From Dipylidium caninum (Eukaryota; Platyhelminthes; Cestoda; Cyclophyllidea; Dipylidiidae): a stretch of DNA of 64,000 bases. Position numbers and translations under genes: made by a program. The notes under the pieces are model-generated. The model worked only from the letters and a program-made list of their open reading frames with translations. It had not been told where the DNA came from and ran no database searches. Shown here one piece after another: positions 1 through 11,400 of this stretch; positions within the stretch are counted from its first letter, which is position 1, and every line of letters begins with the position of its first letter. The stretch spans positions 310,001-374,000 of the forward strand of contig QEYB01000228.1 in assembly GCA_017562135.1 (NCBI GenBank). Direction: 5' to 3'.

Positions 1-3000
1 CATCGCCTCGTTAAGGGAAAGGCGTTGTGAATGTACGACGGAGTCTGAAAGTTTTGTTCAAAATCGGCCAATTGAAGCTATACGAGTTGTTCACCGGGTG
101 AAAGACAGTCAAGATGCGACAGACGAACCGACAAACATCGGCATTGAATCACCTCCATGTGGGATGTGAATGACGCAGGTGGCATCACACACCACGGTCA
201 GGGGGAGAGTGTGATTCAAACCCTGCCTCTTCGGCGCATTCTGTGGTCTAGACAACCAAGATCACGTGATTTTCACCGCCAGACTAAGAGACGAAGTCAG
301 ACAGACAAGCGCGCTGGAAACTATGCGTGTGTGGTTGTGTGTGTGCGTGAATCACACTCGGTTGTTTGGTGTCCGTGTCCTGTGCTTTGGTGTCTGCGAC
401 TGTGACATTTTTTGGCTCATAATCTATAAAAAAATACCTCACTTCAGAATAAAAAGACAAAAAAGGGGTATGACAGAAGCAAAACTACAAATTCTTTTGG
501 AAAATTTGAACACGCCTTACCTAAGCTTTCCCAACGTCGACCACACGTCGCATAGAACAGCGGGATAAGCAAATATGACGTCCACTTTTTGTTTAATTAG
601 TGAGACAAGAGAGTGGAGAGTGAGCAAAATTGTGAGCTTTAAGGTGGCGCATCCGCAGCTTTACGTTTTCGGTCGATAAAGTGTTAGTCATCGCCGCGGA
701 CATTGATTTATCGATTGGGTGGACTGGAAACCGAGGCCGGTGGAATGGCGCACTCGCGAAATCTGCGAAATCTGCACGTCGTGGTTAGGCTGTGGGGTGC
801 GGAGCAACGGCGGTCTTTTTTGCATATGCATTCAGAGAGTTTATTCATTTCTGCAAAGTAAAAAAAAGTCAGGACAGAGTGAGCACGATTTACTTTACAT
901 TCTTTCTTAATTGGCAAGTACTGACAGTTTATATACAGTTCCTCCTTTATAACTGTTTTAAGCAAAAACTAAACAAATAAATCGGTTTTTCAGTTGTGTC
1001 ATCATATACTAAACGTAATGTGTGAAATAAATTCAACTGCTAACTTAACTCTTTCAGTTTAATCGAAATTTTCTACGATTTTGCTGCCTGCTTCTGTAAG
1101 AACTGAGTTTGACTTCTCTATTTAATGTTACATCCTAAAATAAAGTGTAAATAGAGTAGAAAAATGTAGTTAATCCACGAACGGAAGTCCGTTTGCAACA
1201 TATAGGGTTTCTAAATCCAAACGCCTTGATGATCAACGCAAATTATCGTCTCTATTCCCGTAGCTAACTTTTTTTTAATTCTCTCCTTAAGGACTGATCG
1301 TAAGCAAGAGTGACACTTCTCCCCTCATCTATCAATCAAATAATTCCCTTTTATGCGTAGACAAACACATTCCACATCTCAACATAGTGTCGTAAAGTCT
1401 GTGGGGTCAAACACTTGTATACGGGGCAGCTAATACCGTCAAAATGCATTTTGTAGGGATTTCAAATGGAAAAGTTGGGAGTATGCTTCAAAGAACCGCT
1501 CCGCGGAATGATAAATTGTCTCGGCTCCGTTGGATTATATGAGAACCGGAAATCGTGGGTCCCATAGGTTCCATGCGAAATTTTTGCCTCGCCCAAGAAG
1601 AAATCCTCCGACAAAGAGGGGGTTTACAGGTGGTAGCACCACCTTTTCCGCTCAGTTAAAGGCACCCGCAATCGGAAGTGCGAACAGTTGTTGGTGCTAT
1701 AATTTGCGAACTATTAGTGAAAACCAAAAGGGACTTGGAGGGGATACTACTGAACCAGAGTGGGCCAGAATAAACCGCGGATACTCGAGGGCATTCAATG
1801 GCTCATAAATTTGCATGGCATAGCACATGCCTGAGGCAAAAAAATACCCCAGGTAAGGTCTTAATGCTTATTCAGTGCACGTTCCACCCAAATAGTTCCA
1901 CGAACGGTGCGTTGATAGCATTTTCTGGGTCTCATTGGTGCCTTCTTCTCACCCTGATGCAAAATGGTTCATTTAAAGGAGCAAACAGGCATTGATAAAA
2001 GGGGAACGAAATGTGATTTCAGCAACGGAAACTCACTTTACTATCGAGAACGGAAGAACAGGGGCTTTAATCCGTTTCGGAACCTACGAGGCGTCTTTAG
2101 GACCATTTTTAAATAGCTTTTTTGTGTGTGGAATTGAGCAAACTGCGTTAATCTGGGAGCGCCCAAGTTTGTCCTAATTGGCAACTATGTGGCATAGAAT
2201 GCGGCTAAACTTAAAAGTCAATAGCGAGTTAACCAAATTCCCTGTAAGAAATGTGGTTTTTTTTCGTTTTTTAAAATTATGCCTGTATGGAGCACGAACT
2301 ACCACGACAACTGCATGCGAGCACCTCCTTGGGAAAGGAATGCATTCTCACGACCATGAACGTCGCCACCTCCAGCGCCACGTGATGTGACAGCAGCCAT
2401 AGTGACTAAAACTGACTCACCAAAGCACAAAAAACAGAGCTAATGAAAAAATCGCTAGATCTGATTGGATAAGAAGGTGACTCAGCTGAAGCCCTATTTT
2501 TATTGGTCGAGTTCGTGCACCTGTCGCCAATAACTGGGAAAGCAAAGCCCTGATTGGTCAATGGGTTTAAAGATTCAATTTAATACTATTGAGCCTGCAT
2601 GGACCACACTTTAGGGGACGGAATAAGGGGTCGGGGGATGCGAGTTAACATCTATCTAACTTCCGAGCTAAATTTTTCCCCACTTGGTTTGAGGGTACAT
2701 AGGTTCTGACAACTTTATTGATGAGAATCATGAAGGTCGATTGGGAATGAGTTTTTGGGCTCCATCATCTACTTCGGATGGCAGGTTAACAAAGTCGTAG
2801 TAATGACCTCTTAAAACTCACCAATGAACCGGCGTGAGCGACATTAGTGACAGCTTTGTGGGATTAGATTGCATCTTATTCCGTACCCAAACGCATTGTA
2901 TGATGTTTTTGCGTACTGTTAGCTGGAGAGGAACAGCACAGGTTATTGCTTCACGATAGACGGAAAAGCCACCACCTATTTCCCCTATACCCAAAAATGC

Positions 3001-5406
3001 ATTGGACTGTGCAGATTTATGTGAATTTTCTGTGCGCCTCCGGTACGGCTCACACACTCCTAAACGAAACGCCGCCTTCACAGGAACTTGTGAATTATGG
3101 TGCTCCGGCTAGCTGGGAAGATGAAGGTGGTAGAGATTTGTGAATTGCCCCTCCGTAAATAGTAGGCAAATACGTTAGAGTTGGCAGAGAAATTCTTTGA
3201 CAAACGTCAGCGCTATGTGGAGGGTGAGCGTTTGAACCAAGAAATTTGTAACAACCATACCAATTTTTAAGATCTGAATTCACAGTAAATGACGACATCG
3301 GCCGAAGTAGACATATCCTGTAAAGTCTGACGGTGGCAGGCGAAATATGTAGGTCCGAAAGGGGATATTTGCGGGGGGGGGGAGCTGGAAAGAGTTAGGG
3401 TACCAGCATTCCCCTTTGTTTGCGAAGCGGTTACTCTATTTGCTCAGTCCTAACATAAGGAATCATAGTAGAAGGCATTGATGTGAGTGCGGACCGTTGT
3501 CCATTAGTGAGTGAAGGGACTGAGAGGAAGTTGGCCAACCCCGGTTTTCCCACGCTGTCCATAGACGGGCGGTGGCCTGAGTTGGGACGCCTCGAATGAA
3601 GAAGTGCTTATTTGCAAGCGTGGGATCTACTTCGGTCGTGATTCTTTTATTGTGGAGCCACAAGCCTTACCCAGAGAGAAACTAAATGGTGTGCCAAGCG
3701 TGCTACTTATTTCCTATTTGAGTACAACACCTCGGAACCATTTTGTTCCCTTTCATCACAGTAATGGTAGCCATCCAGACCATATAACTGGGATTTCCCC
3801 GTCATTTAGAGCCTTGTGCTATAAGTGAATGGCCCAACTGCAAGGTTTAACCTTGTCGCCTATTATGTACAGTCGAGTATATTAAACAGTGCGTTAAAGT
3901 ACACAAATTTGGTAGTATTATTATCCCACACTCCGACTGATGGCCTGGGAGAATGTTTGTTTCTCGTGCATTATTAATCACCATTTAATTCTGTTCGTTG
4001 AGACGGAAAAAGCTTTTGAAATACGGTATTTCACGATGCCGGGAGGTATGACTTGGTCGCTCCAAAGAACTGTGGACTAAAAGGTATTTAAGCCCCGAAG
4101 GGTAATAAATATATTCCCTTGACTTCTAGAAGAACAGAGTGTAGGTCAGTAACATCTGAGGGCACTCGGATAACTACGAAACCTGAGCTTACATCATTAG
4201 CGTTTCTTATTTAGCCATAAAGGCAGAGAGATATACTAAAGCGTTGTTGCTGATTTTGCTTAAAAAGGCGAGGGAAATCAGGTACTGAGGATAGGGAAGC
4301 TATCTCCTTAGCGTAACGTTTAGGCAACCGACAGTAAGAGAGGCGTCATGTCGACAAAATCTTGTTCCATGTTATATATATGTGGAATATTCTATCAATG
4401 AATGAGATCTTTAACCTTGCAAAATGTAATGGATTAGGCGAGAACGCAAACTTTTGGTCGATGAGACAATGCGAAGAAGGCGGGGCCAGGTTCAAAAATT
4501 TGAGGAATTCAGATTAGTCTGCGATATATAAATGATAAGTATATATAAACACAGAATAAGTAGAAATTGTAGAGCCGTACATCATTATCAAAAGAGGAAA
4601 TTGGCTGGGAAAATAGAATTAACATAAAGCCAGTAGAGTCCCTATCAGCACGTTGAAAATAGATTCGGGCTTTGGAACACCAGTAAGGAAAGCATGGGTT
4701 TTCGTATAATGTTCGTACAGTTTTGTGTGGAATTATTTACGGCAAAGCGGTTGTATCGAGCATTGACAAAGGTTGGTTCCACTGGACGTGCAAAATTTTC
4801 TATTCTTTATGAAGGAGAATAGTGACATGTTTATAAATCGGACATTAATAAGGGCAAGACTCAAAAGCTACTGCGTTGCCGCCGCCTAAGATGACAGAAG
4901 ATTTGGTATTTGCATGGCTTCGGAGCAGAAAAATATTACAAGAAGCATATAATTATTGACCCATTATAATACTGGCTTATAGCCTAAAACTCCCATAATA
5001 TAGCAATAACAGCGATTATAAATAAAAAAACGTCCTATACAAGGAATCTTTGACCATTTTAATTAAAATTATATATTTGATTCGTCCCCGAATTTGGTTT
5101 AATTGATCACAGTCAAGCCCTAAAAGCAGGCGGTGTTTTCAAGCAGTCTTGCAGTCAGGTGTTGGTGCGTTGCGGATTGTACTGCTCCCTCTAATTGTCT
5201 TTGTCCATGAATCAAGTGGTATATGCGAGAATATTTCCAGTGCTAGTACCTCCACAGCATTTTTGATTAATCCAATGCTAATGGGGATGATTCACTGCTT
5301 TCTATAATACATTGGTTTCTAGCCGTATTTCTGGTCCTAATATGGCATTGATATCTATCACCCCTACTATTGTATAACGAGGTATATTTTCTTAAGTCCT
5401 GTCAAA
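1..5406. other. Intergenic region, no gene recognised
   Basis: No open frame here resembles a known protein, and no run of phase-compatible exons could be built on either strand. Open frames are short (under about 100 codons) and lack family features. Visible landmarks are GT-rich stretches near 320-400, a run of G near 3371-3381, and a cluster of CCAAT and TGACTCA motifs near 2410-2560 listed separately. The A+T content rises towards 4200-5400, just before the PIK3C3 start. The region may carry the promoter of PIK3C3 and the end or start of an unseen neighbour. Confidence 0.5.
2410..2560. promoter_or_regulatory. Cluster of CCAAT boxes and AP-1-like sites
   Basis: Within about 150 bases there are four CCAAT pentamers (as ATTGG at 2464, 2502 and 2553, and CCAAT at 2527) and two TGACTCA heptamers (2413 and 2478). 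CCAAT boxes bind NF-Y and TGACTCA binds AP-1/bZIP factors in animals. The density is higher than in the surrounding sequence, so an enhancer or promoter is possible. No transcript start or coding exon could be tied to it, so the role is inference. Confidence 0.25.
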
Positions 5407-8400
5407 ATGGAATTGAAAATTACGTACCTTGCGTCATGCGATCTCAAGGAAAAGTTTGATGGCAAATCTCTCCTTCCCTGTATTCAAATGTACAGTCGGT
5501 TTGCCTTAATCATGCTTTTTTAGATTAAATCTTAGTGGCTTTTGTCCGGAGGAATTTAAACTCATAGACGGACACTTTAACTTTCTTGCTTGCTATGGTG
5601 AAGTTAGGTTGGCTTATTGCATTACGAAAATCTTCCCGTACATTCGCACCCGCCGTTTTGGTGCTTGGAGCGAAACTCGACCTGTGCGAAACATGGAGAT
5701 CGAACCAGTGACATTTAATGAAAGCATTGAATTGCCTCTTCCTTACTCTTGTTTATACGGCTATCACGGAATCTGCTTCGTTCTCTGCTCGACATACACA
5801 GATTCTGAAGGCGTACACGACCAATATTTGGCTGGTTGTCATTTATTTTTCTACAATTCCAAAAAGTTGGTTTTTTTATTACTTAGCATCGTCTAGAACT
5901 TTTCGAAATGGTGTCTACGAGTTAGTGCTTCACTCGCTACAAGATTACAATCCTAAAACTTTGGACGATGCTTTGGGTTGCATTCTAGATAAAAATATGT
6001 ACGGAAAGCGCAAAGATTTAAAAGAATTAAACCAATTATTAAAGATGAACCGAAAACATTTACGTGGCGAATTTCTGGAGACCCCTTTGGACCAGAAAAC
6101 ACTTTCCGTTGTGTTGCCACGAATTGAAGAGCTGAAACGCGATATTGAAGCAATTTTTCTTTGTGTCAAGTTTGAATTCTCGAAGTCCTATCCCCTGCTC
6201 TCCGTACCTGTGGTATTTAAGCGTCCAGTAAGCAATGTTTGGGACTTGGCATTTAGTTGTCTACTGTCGACTTACCTTTGTTCCAATCCCCTCAGGTCAT
6301 GCCTCTACCGGATGAAGATCGATTGCGAGAAAAGGTGGAGCGTTAACGTTAAAACCTAACTCCTCCTTATAGTGGAATCCATATGATGAGATGTATTTCA
6401 AGATGACCCGAAATATCCGTACCGTCGATGTTGACAGAGAGAGAACACCAAACAAAGAAACATTGGATAAATTGAAGGTAGGATGTTCTACAATGCTTAT
6501 GACTGGTCTTATTTCTTGCAGGCTCTCATCGAGTCAGGCTATGGCGGGGTTGTTTCGGAGAAAGAATGTGATTTGATATGGAAGTTCCGATTCTTCTTGG
6601 CAACCAAGTTCCCCGAGGTAATGTCTTTTGCGTTTGGTATTGTTTTGAGGGAGGTAGGCTTTTTTTTAACTCTCAAATACACTTTATAAATTTAATGATT
6701 AGGTTTCCGTTAAAAAATCAGCTTTAATTTGCCTTCTCGAGTTACTAGTACCAAACCCGTCCCATGCTCTTTGATAGGGGAACGAGACGAATGTATTTGG
6801 GAATAGACACGTCTCAGAGTCGGTGGTTTGAGTTATTACGTTGGGACCAGAAGGCCTTTGGCCTCACCTCTCTCAATTGCCATGACCTCTAAACGGCTTC
6901 CCGTTAATGGATTTCGAGCTTAGTTTCAAAACGCGTATGGGTTGTGACTTCACCCCACATTCATTTGTGGTGCCCAGTTGCTTGTTATTACCGATTGTCA
7001 CTTAAATTAAACTACGATGCCTGTCCCGAGAACGTTAGGGTATACACGAGCGAGTCACCTTTGTAATGCCTTCTTCCCCATCTCATCTGTGTACAAGATC
7101 GGTGTTAATCGCAGTTATCAATTGCGTCGTACTGGTTAAAACGTCTAACGACGACTTATTTTGAACGTCGTTCCATTTCTTTCGTGAGTAGACTTATCTA
7201 ACGCAGTATTAGTCAAGACGTTGACTTCTGGTCGAGGGCTGGGAGAGGGGTTATCCTATTCCCCGTCGAAATCACTTTTTTATCAGGTTTTTGCTTTTTA
7301 TTCATTAAAATAGTCAGCACTAAGGGCTTAAAATAATTTTTTTTTTCCAAACGTAAGACCTTAAGCACAGCTGCCACTTTCGATTCGGTGCGGGTAATCA
7401 CAAATGAACCATTGGTGTTTACAGACATGCTTCTAACGACTGTTTCTCTTTCGCTGCAGTACAAAAATTGTCGAGAGATTTCTCAATTTCCTTTTTTTGA
7501 GGAGGCAGTGCTCACGGGTATGTGGAGAGCAACAGTCATGGCGCTCTTATGCCCATAACTGTTTGTACTCCTTCAAGTAGTGCCGTAATTGGCAACTTCA
7601 ATCAGTATCACCGGCAAATTCAGGTTTTTTTTCCGTATGCTGATCAAATTTCGAGTTCACTTACGCTTGTTCCTTCCGCTTTTGATAGACGGCGTTGGCT
7701 AAGTTCCTCCTCTCAGTGCGGTGGGAGTACACCGAGCAGGTGAGCCAGGCGGTGGAGTTGCTGTCCAACTGGCCGTCTTCTGTCTCACCTGAGGCGATTC
7801 TCGAACTGCTAACTCGAAACTACACTCATCCGGTGTGCCGACGCTTCGCTGTGTCTCGTCTTTCCCACGCCTCAGACGAGGTTTGTCCGCCTACTCGCCT
7901 TCTCACCACTTCGTCATGAATGCGCATCTTTTGTGTTTCATTTTCAGGAGATTGAGCTCTACCTCTACCAATTGGTGCAGGCTCTCCGCTATGAAAACCA
8001 CGAGGAGATTGTTGGCTCTTCCAAAATTTCTTGTCAAGGAATCGGGGATGACGAAGAGGTGGAAGAAATTTTGTTTAAAATGAAAAGAAGTCTTTCAACA
8101 AGCCCCCCTCCTATGGTTTGCTCCCGGATGAAACACTCCTCCGTTGTGCCTGACGACATTCCCTGGAAGGTAAGACGCCTTTTCCTTCTCATAACATCTT
8201 CGGATTTCCCCCCAATTTCTACCCTTGACGAGCTTTTGTACAGCACTGCGTTAATATTCTGCCAAGGTGCCGCGAATGAGTGTTAACGTGTAGCAGATTA
8301 AACGCATTAAGCCTCTCAGTTTATCGTCAAGTCACCTGACAATACATTCATCATCCGGGAAACTGATTCATGCAATGTTTATCCTTTCATTCGACTGATG

Positions 8401-11400
8401 TTTCAGGTCAATCATAAAGTTAGAATGTGACGGTGCTGATGATTGTCTTTTGATGATGTCATCAACTTACCGAAATTTCCTCCTTCCGGCTATTTGGGGA
8501 ACAGTTAATCAGTGACAAGACACACACTCTATCCTTGTGGATGAGCGGGAAATGTTGATTTCTTGTTTTGTTAGACAATCACTTTACTTGAGGGCTCGCA
8601 AATCACAGCTGTCGATCTCTTGCCGGTGCAGAGAGTGAATTGCGGACCATTCAAGTGCTGTCCTCTCCCACTTAGCCTGAACTTACCTCTCTAATCCGTG
8701 TTCGGAGTGTTTTATTGCAGCAGGCAGCTCATTTCATACTCCGCTTGGTTATTTACTTGGGAGTCACATTTCCTTTGGTTCTAGTAAAGGTGGACGTCAC
8801 AGTGGCCTGCAGTACCGCTTCTTTCAACAGAAAGCGGCAGAAAGTGTGATTTATTTCAGCTCACCAGGTGGGAGTTAGGGTTGATGATCTGTGAGGCCTC
8901 CTGGCCCCTATTCCTCTCGTGCTGGGGGGAAGAGGTGCAGTGGACTCGACGCGGCTAATGATTTGCTCAAAAGAGTTTCGGTGTGGAAGGAATGGACATG
9001 CTGTGGAGGCCACTTCACACCTAATCACCCGGTCTTTTCTCTCCACTTCACCACCTCCCTCCGGCTCGGATAGACTGATTTGGCTACATTCTTGATCCAA
9101 CGTGCCAGCGCAACATTCCGCCTGGCCAACTTCCTTTACTGGTTCCTTCAACTCGAGGTGCATCCGGAGACTCCTTCTAACCCCGAGATCAAGACTGTCT
9201 TCGGTCACGTACTCAAGCGTTTTATGGCCGAGTTAGAATGTGTGAGTTCATTTTCTTGTTAATTTGGGCCTTTTTAATTTGTAATAGCAACATAACACTA
9301 GCATAAGTAATGATATTTACTAAATTGCAAATACCTCCGCATTCCTGGAGTCCGTTCCTCTTATCTCCTTTGTTTTCTCCGGCAATTTTATGCACTCGAT
9401 GGTGTTTTCCTCGCAGGGGTCCGAAAAACATCGCGAATGGCACGCTGATCTGCTCAACCAAACGAAATTTGTCAACGGGCTCCATAGACTGCTTAGAAAG
9501 GTTCAGGAGGACACGTCGAAACGAGTCAAGAGGGTGAGAGACTGAATAGACATGGTTTTGGAGAGAGTAGGCAATAAAGTGGTGGCTGATTTACTTCTGC
9601 GCGCCCACAGTATGTAGACGTTTTGATCTTTTGAACACCTCGCCACCTCCGCCCTCAGCCATGCCTTCCACCGCTCGGCGGGGAAGAGCGGGCAGAGCCC
9701 TCTGAGTTTATCGCAACTTCGTGGTTTGCCGTCGAGCCTGCTGCCTCGATTTGGTGCCTCACGTGGGCTGCGACACTAATTCGCCCAACTACCTCGTTTA
9801 CCTTGGGTAGAAGGCTGTCAATCGGCCCTTACTACCCGCCTCCTGCCCACCCTTTTCCCACAATATGCCCTTACATATGCAAACTAAACTGCTCTTGTAT
9901 ACTTTTGTGTTTCTTGCCAAAGTAGATCGAGACTTTGAAGAATTTACTCAAAACCGGAGGAGGATCCTTGGTGACACAGTTTGAAAAACCGCTGCCTTTC
10001 CCCGTGGACCCCAACTTCTTAATCACCAGCGTCGATGCTGATTCGGCGACCCTTTTTAAGGTATCTCCTAACTTTCTCTCGAGCAATTCCACACATTAGT
10101 CTACTTTCATGTAGGATTTTAGTTTTTCTCTCACAATTTGGGTGTAGAAGACTTCTGGTTTTTTTCCTTTGCCGTTATGCCAAAGTAATGACAAAATTCC
10201 GTCAGTAGGATTCTCCGCGCGAAGCCAGACGCCATTCCAGACTCTCCTCTTCTCATCTACTTCCTTCGGCTCTGGCCTATCTTCACTCGTCCCCTTTTTG
10301 ACTAGAGACCCTCATAGAGGCAGTTTCCTTCCTTCGTAGGAGCAATTTTGCACGAAAATCACCACTGATGCAATTGGGTGTAGGAGTCTCTTAGTTTTTC
10401 CCCCCTACTTTGTCGTTATGCCAACGTAATGACGACACTCCGCAGGTAGGATTCTCCGGGCGAAGCCGGACGCCATCCCAGACTCCTCTTCTCACCTACC
10501 CCCTTGTCCCCTTTTCGGCTGTAGACCCTCAGAAAGGCAGTTTCCTTCCTTCATAGTAGGTTGTAAGGGTAGGGTTTTGGAAGAGGCGTGCAGCTACTGT
10601 CGACGCCGCCTTGAAACGTTTCGACGAGGTGAACCGACTCTCAGACCCTCCGATATTCGACCACCCTAAAACGTCTCCCTTTCGCTCCTGTTGCAGAGCA
10701 CCACCCAGCCGGCTCTCCTCAGTCTCGTGTCTTCGGAGGGTCAAATTTACCGAGTGATTTTCAAAATCGGCGATGATTTGCGACAAGATCAACTGGTTCT
10801 TCAGATGATTCGTCTCATGGACGTGGTGGGTGCCCACATTTTTATTCCTCCTTTTCCGCACACAGACGCTCTCTCCAATTCGGGTACTTTTTATCCCTTT
10901 CCTTCATCACTTTCCCCCTCGCCTTTAGATCTTGAAGAAGGAGATGTTCGATCTTCGGCTGACGCCCTACAGCATCCTCGCCGCCAGTTGCCGTCATGGT
11001 GAGTTGGTCCGCAAACTCTCCGGAGTGGCGATCTTGCCGCGATGAGGGTTTGCTGTGTTTTTTGATTTGCTTAGGAGATGCCGTCACATCGCCTTTGCAC
11101 CATTCTACACCCTCCAACCGCATACGTCGAGTCCACCGCCCTGCATCCGTTCCACCTTGGGTCGAACAATCTCAAAATGGTCGAGAATATCTTCATCTTT
11201 TTCTTTTTTCTCCTTTTTCTTCCTCTTTTTCCTCTTCTCCTTCTCTTCCTCCTTCTTCCTCCCTCTTCTTTTCCTTTCGCTCCTCTTTTTCCCATTTTTC
11301 TCCCTCAGTCTCCCGTTACGTCATCAAGAATGGGACACTGACAAAGATTAGTTGCCTTTTAAACATCCTCGACAGGCCTTCCTGTGACCAGACCTCGACT

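Noticed and set aside
5718..6359. Single 213-codon gene start upstream of PIK3C3
   Set aside because: The frame runs through a 31-nt intron and past a donor at 6228; the PIK3C3 exon series explains it better.
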